DNA from: a virus
Direction: 5' to 3' (one strand)
DNA: 64,000 nt
IMG/VR virus record: IMGVR_UViG_3300045971_000163
Location: 40,140-104,139 of that record
Part shown: positions 44,875 to 52,785 of the stretch, piece after piece
Position numbering within the stretch: the first letter of the stretch is position 1
Layout: each line of letters opens with the position of its first letter
Notes under the pieces: model-generated
The model's database searches: none
What the model was told of the DNA's origin: nothing
The model's input: only the letters and a program-made list of their open reading frames with translations
Translations under genes and position numbers: made by a program

Positions 44875-45851
44875 TATACAAATCCCTTACCAAGTAGTTT
44901 TCCTGACGCAAAGTCCCCTAACTTAAACTGAGCTACCGCAGCCCTACTATAGATAGGTTGCAGCGTAACCTGTATAGTGCTTTGCGTTGGCAGTCTAGTA
45001 GAAGTTGCCCCATCAGGTGTCCATACTTCAATATAATCTTTGTCTTCAGGCATAGTATGAGAAAAACTCTTAACAACGCACGGAACATTTGGAAAATAAT
45101 GTGATCCATACCCACTGAGTTTAACCATAGGTGGTGGAGTCCCTGCTCGATTATCTTCACCCCAAAACATTTTCGTTGCTGATCTAAAAAAGTAAATCGC
45201 CGCCAATAAATATCTACCTTCATCAATGCTTTGAATTGGAAACTCACCGTTTAATTGAATTTCACCCACCTCACTTCCTTCATAAAACTGCATCGCATAG
45301 TTACTATGTGTCAACGACGATGAATTATACTTCGCAGTATGAGTCATCTGTATAGTTGGTGTAATTGGGAAGATGACGCCGTCGGTTGCTTTTACTGGTG
45401 ATAATAACGAGTTGTTAGCATCGTTGTATAAAAAATCTGTTCCTGAAAACAGTGACACTCTAACGCGCCAGTCAATAGCAGAATCAGTCATTGCCGCGGA
45501 CTTCCCACTCTGGGCATAATTTACCGGAACTGGTGATCCGGATTTACCTCCGCCTAATAACCCGCCAGCTGCCCCGCCTATTAATCCAGCGGCCTGTGCC
45601 CTAAGTTTACTTGGGTCTAATGCTCCAGCTAACCCTCCAGCCAATCCACTGACAGCCCCACCAATTTTGTCTGTAATAGACGATAACCCCGCCCCTACAT
45701 TTTGAGCAGTGTCTTTAAACGTAGAAGTAAAGCCCCCTGGAGAAAACGATGACCCACCGGCTCGCGCAAGGATATATGGGTCGTTTTGATTCGCCCCACC
45801 TAATGAACTAGCTTGGCTGAGTGATAGCCCAGGAATGTCGCTTGCTGCCAT
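44874..45851 (-). CDS. Baseplate-tail tube junction protein candidate (gp48/gp54-like by position)
   Basis: The N-terminal third of this 325-residue protein is low-complexity Gly/Ala/Ser (LAGGLAGALDPSKLRAQAAG region), perhaps flexible or membrane-associating. From about residue 130 comes a compact beta domain (AIDWRVRVSLFSGTDFLYND, PITPTIQMTHTAKY, GEFPIQSIDEGRYLLAAIYFF) like tail-tube or tube-initiator folds. It is first in the baseplate operon, behind a GATAAATA octamer at 45898-45905. Similar proteins sit next to gp53 in cyanophages, as I recall. Exact T4 equivalent uncertain: gp48, gp54 or a lineage-specific hub protein. Confidence 0.6.
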   Translation of the reverse strand: MAASDIPGLSLSQASSLGGANQNDPYILARAGGSSFSPGGFTSTFKDTAQNVGAGLSSITDKIGGAVSGLAGGLAGALDPSKLRAQAAGLIGGAAGGLLGGGKSGSPVPVNYAQSGKSAAMTDSAIDWRVRVSLFSGTDFLYNDANNSLLSPVKATDGVIFPITPTIQMTHTAKYNSSSLTHSNYAMQFYEGSEVGEIQLNGEFPIQSIDEGRYLLAAIYFFRSATKMFWGEDNRAGTPPPMVKLSGYGSHYFPNVPCVVKSFSHTMPEDKDYIEVWTPDGATSTRLPTQSTIQVTLQPIYSRAAVAQFKLGDFASGKLLGKGFV

Positions 45852-45897
45852 ATGTTTGCCCTATTGTTAGAAATGGCTAAATGACCATTGCTTTATA

Positions 45898-45905
45898 TAT
45901 TTATC
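45898..45905 (-). promoter_or_regulatory. T4-type late promoter octamer (minus half of divergent pair)
   Basis: GATAAATA on the minus strand lies 46 nt before the ATG of the first baseplate operon gene. Confidence 0.6.
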
Positions 45906-45949
45906 AATGTTATTATGTACTAGTATTATATCCGGGCGTGTCTGAATCA

Positions 45950-45957
45950 GATAAATA
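45950..45957 (+). promoter_or_regulatory. T4-type late promoter octamer (plus half of divergent pair)
   Basis: GATAAATA on the plus strand lies 23 nt before the ATG of the gp55-like sigma gene. This suggests that gp55 may stimulate its own synthesis late in infection. Confidence 0.6.
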
Positions 45958-45980
45958 CATAACAACAAGGCTAACGCTAC

Positions 45981-46967
45981 ATGAACATCAAAAAAGTCAA
46001 TTATTTAAATAACAAAGACCTCCTTAAAGAAATCCACAAAAGCAAAACAAACTATTGTTCATACTCAAAACCAGAATACTCAGATTACGATATCATCATA
46101 CGTGATTTGTCCGTTATCCCCTCATTACTAAACCCCAAAACTGAAACCCGCAAGGTCGTTGACGAAGATACTGAAGAAGTTACTACAGTTACGGCAACAT
46201 TTCCACCAGAAGCAATGCATGCTCGTGCACTGCGTTTGACTAAGTTACTACAGGCTGAGGAGTTATTGGGTGGTAAACGTCCAAAATCCGAACTTACTGT
46301 TATTTCCTACGAAACGATTAAACCACAAGATGTAGTGTTTAGACTTATGACGTGGGATCATATTCCAGAAGCGCCAAAAGCTGAACCAAAGTTAGCTAAG
46401 GGTAAAAAAGCCAAAATGGTTATGATTGACGATGATTCAGACTTGCTGGAAGAGTTAGAAGAGATTGATTTGCCAGCAAGCCTAGCTACGTCAACGCCAA
46501 CCAAGTATGTCAAAGTAAATTTCCCTGCGTTCCAGCACTATATCCTTGATGATAACTTGCAACCCGTGATGGTAGGTAAGAGCCATTGGAAGGGTGATAT
46601 TAACACTGGTGCATTTTGTAAAGATCATGGACAGATTACAAATAAGCTAGCAACGATGTATATGAAACTGTGCGATCGCTACGCAACACGTTCAAACTGG
46701 CGCGGGTATACTTATAACGACGAAATGCGGGCACAGGCTTTGCTACAGTTAACGCAAGTTGGTCTACAGTTTGATGAGTTCAAATCTCAGAACCCGTTTG
46801 CGTATTACACCGCAGCTATCACAAACTCCTTTATCCGTGTGCTCAATACGGAAAAGCGTAATCAAAATATCCGCGATGATATTCTTGAACTTAATAATCT
46901 AAATCCATCATATACTCGTCAGGGTATGGGCAGTGCTGTTGGGCACGACGGGGGATACGAAGATTGA
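45981..46967 (+). CDS. 55: Late transcription sigma factor gp55-like
   Basis: The C-terminal part of this 328-residue protein (residues about 225-310) is the sigma-region-2-like core: LCDRYATRSNWRGYTYNDEM, then QALLQLTQVGLQFDEFKSQNPFAYYTAAITNSFIRVLN and KRNQNIRDD, matching T4 gp55, which directs host RNA polymerase to TATAAATA late promoters. T4 gp55 has 185 residues; here about 130 extra residues include a lysine-rich stretch (LAKGKKAKMVM) and an acidic one (DDDSDLLEELEEID). The C-terminus (GSAVGHDGGYED) does not show the hydrophobic clamp-binding end expected of T4 gp55. It is preceded by its own late-type octamer. Strong functional fit with the octamers throughout the window. Confidence 0.88.
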   Translation: MNIKKVNYLNNKDLLKEIHKSKTNYCSYSKPEYSDYDIIIRDLSVIPSLLNPKTETRKVVDEDTEEVTTVTATFPPEAMHARALRLTKLLQAEELLGGKRPKSELTVISYETIKPQDVVFRLMTWDHIPEAPKAEPKLAKGKKAKMVMIDDDSDLLEELEEIDLPASLATSTPTKYVKVNFPAFQHYILDDNLQPVMVGKSHWKGDINTGAFCKDHGQITNKLATMYMKLCDRYATRSNWRGYTYNDEMRAQALLQLTQVGLQFDEFKSQNPFAYYTAAITNSFIRVLNTEKRNQNIRDDILELNNLNPSYTRQGMGSAVGHDGGYED

Positions 46968-47013
46968 GCCAATTAAGTTTGATTTTACTAACGCAATATC
47001 GTAGAATAGGCTG

Positions 47014-48030
47014 ATGTCAAACTTATTTAAAAAAGCAATGTGTTTAACGGATATCCACTTTGGATTGAAGTCTAACAGTCAGTTGCATAACGAAGATTGT
47101 CTCAACTTTGTAAAGTGGGCTGCTCTCAAGGGTAAAGAAGAAGGTTGTGAAACTTGCTTCTTTCTCGGTGACTGGCACCACAATAGAGCGAGCATTAACT
47201 TGGTCACTCTTAACTACAGTCTTGAAGCATTAGAGTTTCTAAGCAAAACGTTTACACAGGTATTTTTCATACCTGGCAATCACGATCTCTATTATCGTGA
47301 TAAGCGTGACATTCAATCTGCTGAGTGGGCAAAGCACATTCCGAATATTAAAATCGTCAATGACTTTTTTATTGACGGTGATGTGGCTATTGTTCCGTGG
47401 CTAGTTAAGGATGAGCACAAGAAGATTCAAAAGATGGCAGCAAAGTATTGTTTTGGACACTTTGAGTTGCCGCATTTTTATATGAATGCTCAAATCCAAA
47501 TGCCCGATCATGGTGAGATCCAGCAAGACCATTTTAAGAACATCGAAAAAGTGTTCAGCGGACACTTTCACAAGCGTCAGGAAGGCAAAAATATCAACTA
47601 CATTGGTAACTGCTTCCCACATAACTACAGTGACGTAGGCGATGACGAGCGTGGGTGTATGATTATGGAATGGGGTAAGCCACATGAGTATCATACATGG
47701 CCGGATCAACCTCGCTTCCGCATTTACGGACTGTCACACGTTCTCAACAAAGCAGAAATATTACTAAAACCCAAAATGCACGTTCGCGTTAACTTAGACA
47801 TCGACATCAGTTATGAGGAAGCAACGTTTGTTAAAGATACGTTTGCTGATCAGTTCAAACTGCGAGAAATTACACTTATACCAGTTAAGAAGGATGTCAC
47901 GGGGGCTGAAGTGCAACCCGGCAGCATAGAATTTTTGTCTGTTGACCAAATTGTTGCGGAACAAATAACACAAATCAAGAGCGATCATTACGACCCCAAG
48001 ATGCTGTTAGAAATTTACAATAACTTATGA
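47014..48030 (+). CDS. 47: Recombination endonuclease subunit gp47-like (Mre11 family)
   Basis: This 338-residue protein, of the same length class as T4 gp47, has the metallophosphoesterase motifs in order: LTDIHFG (D13, H15), LGDWHHNR, PGNHDLYY, the H of FGHFELP and SGHFHKR. Gp47 pairs with gp46 to resect DNA ends for recombination-dependent replication and host DNA breakdown. AGGCTG directly precedes the ATG. The stop overlaps the start of an inserted gene as ATGA; in T4 the 47-46 junction is also occupied by a small extra gene (47.1), but a different one. Confidence 0.93.
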   Translation: MSNLFKKAMCLTDIHFGLKSNSQLHNEDCLNFVKWAALKGKEEGCETCFFLGDWHHNRASINLVTLNYSLEALEFLSKTFTQVFFIPGNHDLYYRDKRDIQSAEWAKHIPNIKIVNDFFIDGDVAIVPWLVKDEHKKIQKMAAKYCFGHFELPHFYMNAQIQMPDHGEIQQDHFKNIEKVFSGHFHKRQEGKNINYIGNCFPHNYSDVGDDERGCMIMEWGKPHEYHTWPDQPRFRIYGLSHVLNKAEILLKPKMHVRVNLDIDISYEEATFVKDTFADQFKLREITLIPVKKDVTGAEVQPGSIEFLSVDQIVAEQITQIKSDHYDPKMLLEIYNNL

Positions 48031-48800
48031 TTTACCATTATAATCATATATTAGTTGTGGGCCACCCGGGCGCAGGAACTCGATTTCTTTCTAGTATTTT
48101 TAACTATATAGCAAATGCAGCACCATTGCCACTGGTTAATAAAGATACAGGGTCAGTACATGGTACTGACGCAAATAATTTATTTTTATGGCCGTCAGAT
48201 GTTATGTTTGATAGTCTATCAAACATAACTCAGTTCAAGAATAACACCAAAAGACCAAGCAATTTCCTGCATTATAACAAGAAGGTTTTTGAAACTCTAC
48301 AACTTGAGCAGCTTATTAATGACAATTTTGAATTTTTTAACACATCTGTTAAGAACCAGATTCTGACCATCTACGCCAATGAGCTTTCAAAAAAAATACC
48401 TATATTTTGTTTACGATCGCATGCTCCCACGACATTGTTAACTCAAATTTTACAGTTAACCAATATAAAGTTTTGGATTATTGAAATACAAGCTGAATCA
48501 TTAATGGCACGTTGTGCCATGTACGCTTTTGGTAAAATGAAAAATGGAGCAATATTACCAGAAATGGTACAAAAAGTTTTTGATTATGAGTTACAGCATC
48601 GTAATTTCTCAAATATAAGCAACGTTGTAATGCCTAATTTTTCTTTTTCATTTATTTTAAATAAAGATATTAACAATATTATGAATTTTATCGATAATAC
48701 CACACTAACGATAAATTTACACACAACACAAAACCAGATGCATAGCATAAAAAATTTCGTCAAAGAGTATTGCGAATATCAACCATATATCATAAAATGA
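48027..48800 (+). CDS. Sulfotransferase-like / P-loop-like protein inserted between gp47 and gp46
   Basis: The N-terminus of this 257-residue protein (HILVVGHPGAGTRFLSSIFNYI) has the shape of the 5'-phosphosulfate-binding loop of sulfotransferases (G-x-P-R-S-G-T), with GAGT in place of RSGT, and lacks the Walker-A lysine. A middle strand (KIPIFCLRSHAPT) would fit the second cofactor-binding motif. It is A/T-richer than gp46 and gp47, pointing to later acquisition. It is coupled by ATGA overlaps at both ends, so it is expressed with the two nuclease subunits. Sulfation of a small molecule or glycan is possible; a role with gp46/47 is equally open. Confidence 0.6.
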   Translation: MIYHYNHILVVGHPGAGTRFLSSIFNYIANAAPLPLVNKDTGSVHGTDANNLFLWPSDVMFDSLSNITQFKNNTKRPSNFLHYNKKVFETLQLEQLINDNFEFFNTSVKNQILTIYANELSKKIPIFCLRSHAPTTLLTQILQLTNIKFWIIEIQAESLMARCAMYAFGKMKNGAILPEMVQKVFDYELQHRNFSNISNVVMPNFSFSFILNKDINNIMNFIDNTTLTINLHTTQNQMHSIKNFVKEYCEYQPYIIK

Positions 48801-50572
48801 CATTCTTAATCCGCAACTTAACGGTTAAAAATTTCATGAGCGTGGGTAATAACACGCAAGCAATTAACTTTGACAGAAAAGACTTAACACTCGTGCTAGG
48901 TGAGAACTTAGACTTGGGTGGCGACGATAGCGGTGCACGTAACGGCACTGGCAAAACAACTATTGCTAATGCGTTAAGTTATGCTTTCTTTGGGCAAGCA
49001 CTAACAAATATAAAAAAAGATAATTTAATTAATAAAACGAACGGCAAGGGCATGCTGGTTACGATTGAGTTTATTAAAGATGGTGTAACTTATCGTATTG
49101 AGCGTGGACGCAAACCTGCAGTGTTGGAACTATACAAGGGTGATGTCGCGTTTGAAGCAAAGGACAACGATGCTCAAGGTGACTCGCGTGAGACTCAGAA
49201 CGAAATCGATAAAATTTTGTGCATGTCACCCGACATGTTCCGCCACATTGTCGCCCTTAACACATATACTGAGCCATTTCTTAGTTTGCGAGCTAATGAT
49301 CAACGGATTATCATTGAGCAGCTACTAGGGATTACGGTTTTAAGTGAGAAGTCGGAAGCACTTAAAGAGCAAATTAGGCTTTCCAAAGAAACAGTAACAT
49401 CCGAAGAGCATAGAATTAAAGCTATCACCGAGGCTAACAAGAAGATTGAAGAGCAAGTGGTTGCTATTAAGCGTAGGCAAGCACTATGGGACACAAAGCA
49501 TGAGGAAGAGCTTACTGAGTTGTCAGGATCGCTGGGAGAAATGCTTACCATCGACGTGGATCACGAAATTGAGCAGCATAGGTTGCTTGCTGAGTGGACT
49601 CTTAAAGATTCAGAGTTATCGTCGTTGGGTGAATTGTTATCTCGCACTGAAACTGACATGGCTCGTGAAGATAAGGCAATTACAAAACTGTTAGCAGAGA
49701 TTGAGAACATCAAGGACCATAAGTGTCATACTTGCGGGCAAGAGTTACACGACGAAAAGCAAAGTGAAATCTTAGCTGCTAAGGATGCTACGTTAGCAGA
49801 GCATGTTAACAAGTTGGCTGACTTGATGGAGAAGAAAGACGTCACTGTTGGTAAAATAGAGCAGTGTGGAGAGTTATACGCTAAACCCAACACGCATTAT
49901 AAAAAAGCGTTAGACGCACACAATCACAAAAATACAGTTAACAACTTAACAGCACAGCTAGAGGCTAAGTTGGCAGAGGAGAATCCATACACTGATCAAA
50001 TTAGTGAAATGGAAACTTCCGCATTGATCCCAGTTGACTATTCCTTGATAGACAAAACAAACAAAACTAAAGAGCATCAAGAGTTCTTGCTTAAACTGTT
50101 AACAAACAAAGATTCGTTTATTCGTAAGAGAATCATTGATCAAAACTTAACCTACTTAAACGCTAGATTGTCACATTACTTAGATAAAATTGGTCTACCA
50201 CATACTGTTGTATTCCAAAGTGACCTCAGTGTTAACATTGAGGAACTAGGTCGTGAGTTAGACTTTGACAACTTGAGCAGGGGTGAGCGTGGGCGGTTAA
50301 TATTGTCGTTGAACTTTGCTTTTAGAGATGTTTGGGAAAGTTTGTATGAAAAGATAAATATATTAATAGTTGATGAACTTCTTGACAACGGATTAGATGC
50401 TAGTGGTGTAGAAGCATCATTTGGAATTTTAAAGAAAATGTCAAGAGATTATGAAAAAAGTATTTGGCTAATATCACACCGTGATGATCTAACAGCAAGG
50501 GCAACTAGCATATTAAAAGTAATTAAAGACGGAGGATTTACTACATATTCTGGAGTAGGAAATGAATTATGA
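48797..50572 (+). CDS. 46: Recombination endonuclease subunit gp46-like (Rad50/SMC family)
   Basis: The start is taken at the ATG overlapping the previous stop (MTFLIRNLTVKNFMSVGNN). The protein has 591 residues. Walker A is GARNGTGKTT (46-55); a central coiled-coil bears a zinc hook CHTC (C310, C313); the C-terminal lobe has the signature NLSRGERGRL and Walker B ILIVDELLDNG. This is the ATPase partner of gp47, bridging and processing DNA ends. Length agrees with T4 gp46 (560). Its last 11 bp overlap the first HNH endonuclease gene. Confidence 0.94.
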   Translation: MTFLIRNLTVKNFMSVGNNTQAINFDRKDLTLVLGENLDLGGDDSGARNGTGKTTIANALSYAFFGQALTNIKKDNLINKTNGKGMLVTIEFIKDGVTYRIERGRKPAVLELYKGDVAFEAKDNDAQGDSRETQNEIDKILCMSPDMFRHIVALNTYTEPFLSLRANDQRIIIEQLLGITVLSEKSEALKEQIRLSKETVTSEEHRIKAITEANKKIEEQVVAIKRRQALWDTKHEEELTELSGSLGEMLTIDVDHEIEQHRLLAEWTLKDSELSSLGELLSRTETDMAREDKAITKLLAEIENIKDHKCHTCGQELHDEKQSEILAAKDATLAEHVNKLADLMEKKDVTVGKIEQCGELYAKPNTHYKKALDAHNHKNTVNNLTAQLEAKLAEENPYTDQISEMETSALIPVDYSLIDKTNKTKEHQEFLLKLLTNKDSFIRKRIIDQNLTYLNARLSHYLDKIGLPHTVVFQSDLSVNIEELGRELDFDNLSRGERGRLILSLNFAFRDVWESLYEKINILIVDELLDNGLDASGVEASFGILKKMSRDYEKSIWLISHRDDLTARATSILKVIKDGGFTTYSGVGNEL

Positions 50573-51314
50573 AAATATATACAATTTAATCGTGTCACGT
50601 GCTAAAATAAGACCTTTACTATCTTTTGAGATTCATCATATTTTACCAAAATCACTAGGCGGCGATAATTCTATAGAAAATTTAGTTCAGCTTACTCATA
50701 AAGAGCATATTTTGTGTCATGAATTATTATGGAAAAAATATAGAAAATTGGTTGGCATCAACCATGAGTCAACAAGAAAAATGGCACATGCTTTCCATTT
50801 TTTAATGACTGACCACAATGGATTAAGATTTCCTTCAATACGGCAGGCTGCTTTAGCATTAGTTGCAGCAAGAGAAGCACAATTGGGTAAAAAATTATCA
50901 GAAGACACTAAACATAAAATAAGTCTTGGTCATAAAGGACAAATACCTTGGAATAAAAATATGCAAGGATGGGCATCTACAGAAACTTCAGAAAAAATTA
51001 GCAATGCTAATAAAGGAAACAAACATGCGTTAGGTATTAAACTCAATGAGAGCCAATTAGTTCGTAGAAGTGAAATTAACTCAGGCATTAATAACCCAAT
51101 GTTTGGGCACTCGCATAGTGAGAAATCACGTAAAGCAATGAGTGATTCACAAAAACAATTATGGACTCTTGAACGAAGAAAACAATATAGCAATGTTGCT
51201 TTATCTAGAAAGAAAATTATGTGTAATCATTGTGGCAAAAAAGCAACTGCTGGTATGTTTGCCAGGTGGCATGGGCAAAACTGTAAAAATTACAACGCAG
51301 ACACAAATGACTAA
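50562..51314 (+). CDS. HNH homing endonuclease with NUMOD3-like repeats (copy 1)
   Basis: The N-terminal HNH domain of this 250-residue protein carries FEIHHILPKSLGGDNSIENLVQLTHKEH, with the His pair, the Asn and the final His of the ββα-metal fold. The middle carries NUMOD3-like DNA-binding repeats (SEDTKHKISLGHKG, TSEKISNANKGNKH, GINNPMFGHSHSEKSRKAMSDS). The C-terminus has a CNHCGKK ... HGQNC zinc-ribbon-like part. Such free-standing enzymes cut near their own insertion site in related phages and spread by repair. It starts inside the end of gp46 with TAGGA as RBS and is A/T-rich. The target is probably in or next to the gp46 end of a relative lacking it. Confidence 0.87.
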   Translation: MNYENIYNLIVSRAKIRPLLSFEIHHILPKSLGGDNSIENLVQLTHKEHILCHELLWKKYRKLVGINHESTRKMAHAFHFLMTDHNGLRFPSIRQAALALVAAREAQLGKKLSEDTKHKISLGHKGQIPWNKNMQGWASTETSEKISNANKGNKHALGIKLNESQLVRRSEINSGINNPMFGHSHSEKSRKAMSDSQKQLWTLERRKQYSNVALSRKKIMCNHCGKKATAGMFARWHGQNCKNYNADTND

Positions 51315-51367
51315 CTATTTTGTAGCCACCGGCCAATGAGCATAAATTAATATATAAGGAGACAAAT

Positions 51368-51553
51368 ATGGCAACACATGAAGATATCGTAGCAGCATTC
51401 ACAACTTATATTGATGAATCACTAAAATTTGAAGACAAGGGCGTAAAAGCCGCAGCAGCTCGCGCTCGTGCAGCATTGGGTGATGTAGCTAAATTAGCTA
51501 AAGTACGCCGAGCTGAGATTCAGGAAAAGAAAAATCTGATGGCAAAAGCATAA
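51368..51553 (+). CDS. Small basic histone-like (Hc1-type) protein
   Basis: This 61-residue protein begins MATHEDIVAAFTTYIDESL, with a basic Ala-rich helix (AAAARARAALGDVAKLAKV, then RRAEI). The pattern, Ala/Arg/Lys in a helical register after an acidic start, recalls short Hc1-like histone H1-related proteins of T4-like phages. A very good RBS (AAGGAGACAAAT) suggests high expression. It is followed by a perfect hairpin at 51556-51577 and lies between two HNH genes. A role in DNA compaction or replication accessory function is inferred from similarity in memory only. Confidence 0.65.
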   Translation: MATHEDIVAAFTTYIDESLKFEDKGVKAAAARARAALGDVAKLAKVRRAEIQEKKNLMAKA

Positions 51554-51555
51554 AT

Positions 51556-51577
51556 AAAAGAGTGGAAACACTCTTTT
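51556..51577 (+). terminator. Terminator-like hairpin with GAAA loop
   Basis: A perfect 9-bp stem AAAAGAGTG / CACTCTTTT carries a GAAA tetraloop, just after the stop of the histone-like gene. Its 3' arm ends in T4 and runs directly into the RBS of the second HNH gene, so it may limit read-through into or translation of that endonuclease. Confidence 0.65.
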
Positions 51578-51587
51578 AGGAATGCTT

Positions 51588-52307
51588 ATGATTTTTCTTG
51601 ATAACAAATATACTAACTGGTATTTTAACATAGTAGCGAATGCGAAACAAACAGCAGCATATACTGAAAAGCACCACATTGTTCCAAGATCATTGGGTGG
51701 TAGTAACGACAAGAGCAACATAATAAAGTTATCCGCAAGAGAGCATTTTATTTGTCACTGGTTATTATCAAAGATGTGTGCTGGTAATGAAAGAAACAAA
51801 ATGGTGTATGCTTTGTTTATGATGAAGAAAGAATCAAAACAGCATCAACGATATTTTACACCTATCACAAGCCGTGTTTTTGAAAAATATAAATCTTGTC
51901 TTCGTCATTCAGATGAAACTAAACAAAAGATGAGGAAGCCCAAATCTCAAGTTCATTGTAATAACATAAGTAAGGCGAGACAAGGTATTGCGTTTAGTGA
52001 TCAACAAATTCATAATATGAGTATTGCTCACAAAGGAATTGTGACATATAAACGAACAGATAAGCACCGTGAGATTACAAGAAATATACATAAAAATAAA
52101 GTTGTATCTGAAGAATCAAGAAAAAAGATGAGTGAATCGCACATAGGAAAATCGCCAGGCAACAAGGGAGTTCAGCTATCAGTAGAACAAAAGGCACTAC
52201 GGCCATGGCACCATTGTTCTATATGTGGGACAAAATCTCAAAATAAAGCAAATATAGTACGATACCACGGAAACAATTGTAAAAATGGCAGTAAACGGAA
52301 AGAATAA
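51588..52307 (+). CDS. HNH homing endonuclease with NUMOD3-like repeats (copy 2)
   Basis: The start is taken at the ATG at 51588, 6 nt after TAGGA; an earlier ATG at 51582 has the RBS touching it. The protein has 239 residues. The HNH motif EKHHIVPRSLGGSNDKSNIIKLS, with REHFICH following, mirrors copy 1. It is followed by NUMOD3-like repeats (SDETKQKMRK, SKARQGIAFSDQQ, SEESRKKMSESHIGKSPGNKG) and a C-terminal CSICGTK ... HGNNC zinc-ribbon-like end. Copies 1 and 2 are paralogues in layout but diverged. The last 23 bp overlap the next nuclease gene. The two flank the histone-like gene as if it had been captured between homing elements. Confidence 0.86.
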   Translation: MIFLDNKYTNWYFNIVANAKQTAAYTEKHHIVPRSLGGSNDKSNIIKLSAREHFICHWLLSKMCAGNERNKMVYALFMMKKESKQHQRYFTPITSRVFEKYKSCLRHSDETKQKMRKPKSQVHCNNISKARQGIAFSDQQIHNMSIAHKGIVTYKRTDKHREITRNIHKNKVVSEESRKKMSESHIGKSPGNKGVQLSVEQKALRPWHHCSICGTKSQNKANIVRYHGNNCKNGSKRKE

Positions 52308-52782
52308 AGGAAGCTCTTTTGAACGGAAGATAGCAAATTTGCTATCTGAACGATTTGAGCCCATAACAGGGATTAAGTCATCGTTTAGAAGGAATCCAGA
52401 TTCTGGCTCGTTCTTTGGTGGGACTAATAAAAAACGCACAGTAACACATGATTTAAGTCATGCTAACTTTGGGGACATTATTTGCCCAGAAAACTTTAAG
52501 TTTTCCGTAGAGTGCAAGCATTATAAAACAGGGCCATCGTTTGCTGCCATTGTGAAGGGTAAAATCACGCAATGGGACACGTGGATAGCGCAAGCTTCGC
52601 AGGATGCTGAAAGTAGCCAGCGAAGCATGATGCTTATTATCAAGTATAACGGTGTCGATGAGATCGTTATAACTGAAAAACAGCTAGACCTAGAATCAAA
52701 ACTAATATATAATAAATTCGTAGGGTACCGTTTAGCTGATGTATTATCATTACCCGACGAAGACTTTTTTATAAAAACTTAA
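52285..52782 (+). CDS. PD-(D/E)XK nuclease-like protein (Holliday junction resolvase type)
   Basis: The N-terminal helix of this 165-residue protein, KGSSFERKIANLLSERF, carries the glutamate of the fold. It is followed by a GDIICPENFKFSVECKHY core that gives the D-(x)n-E-x-K motif of PD-(D/E)XK nucleases, and then a Q and helix (KGKITQWDTWIAQ). This is the layout of archaeal-type Hjc and phage resolvase-like proteins. With gp46/47 next door, resolution of recombination intermediates or branched DNA before packaging is plausible. T4 uses the unrelated gp49 for this. Function not proven. It overlaps the HNH gene by 23 bp. Confidence 0.72.
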   Translation: MAVNGKNKGSSFERKIANLLSERFEPITGIKSSFRRNPDSGSFFGGTNKKRTVTHDLSHANFGDIICPENFKFSVECKHYKTGPSFAAIVKGKITQWDTWIAQASQDAESSQRSMMLIIKYNGVDEIVITEKQLDLESKLIYNKFVGYRLADVLSLPDEDFFIKT

Positions 52783-52785
52783 ACC

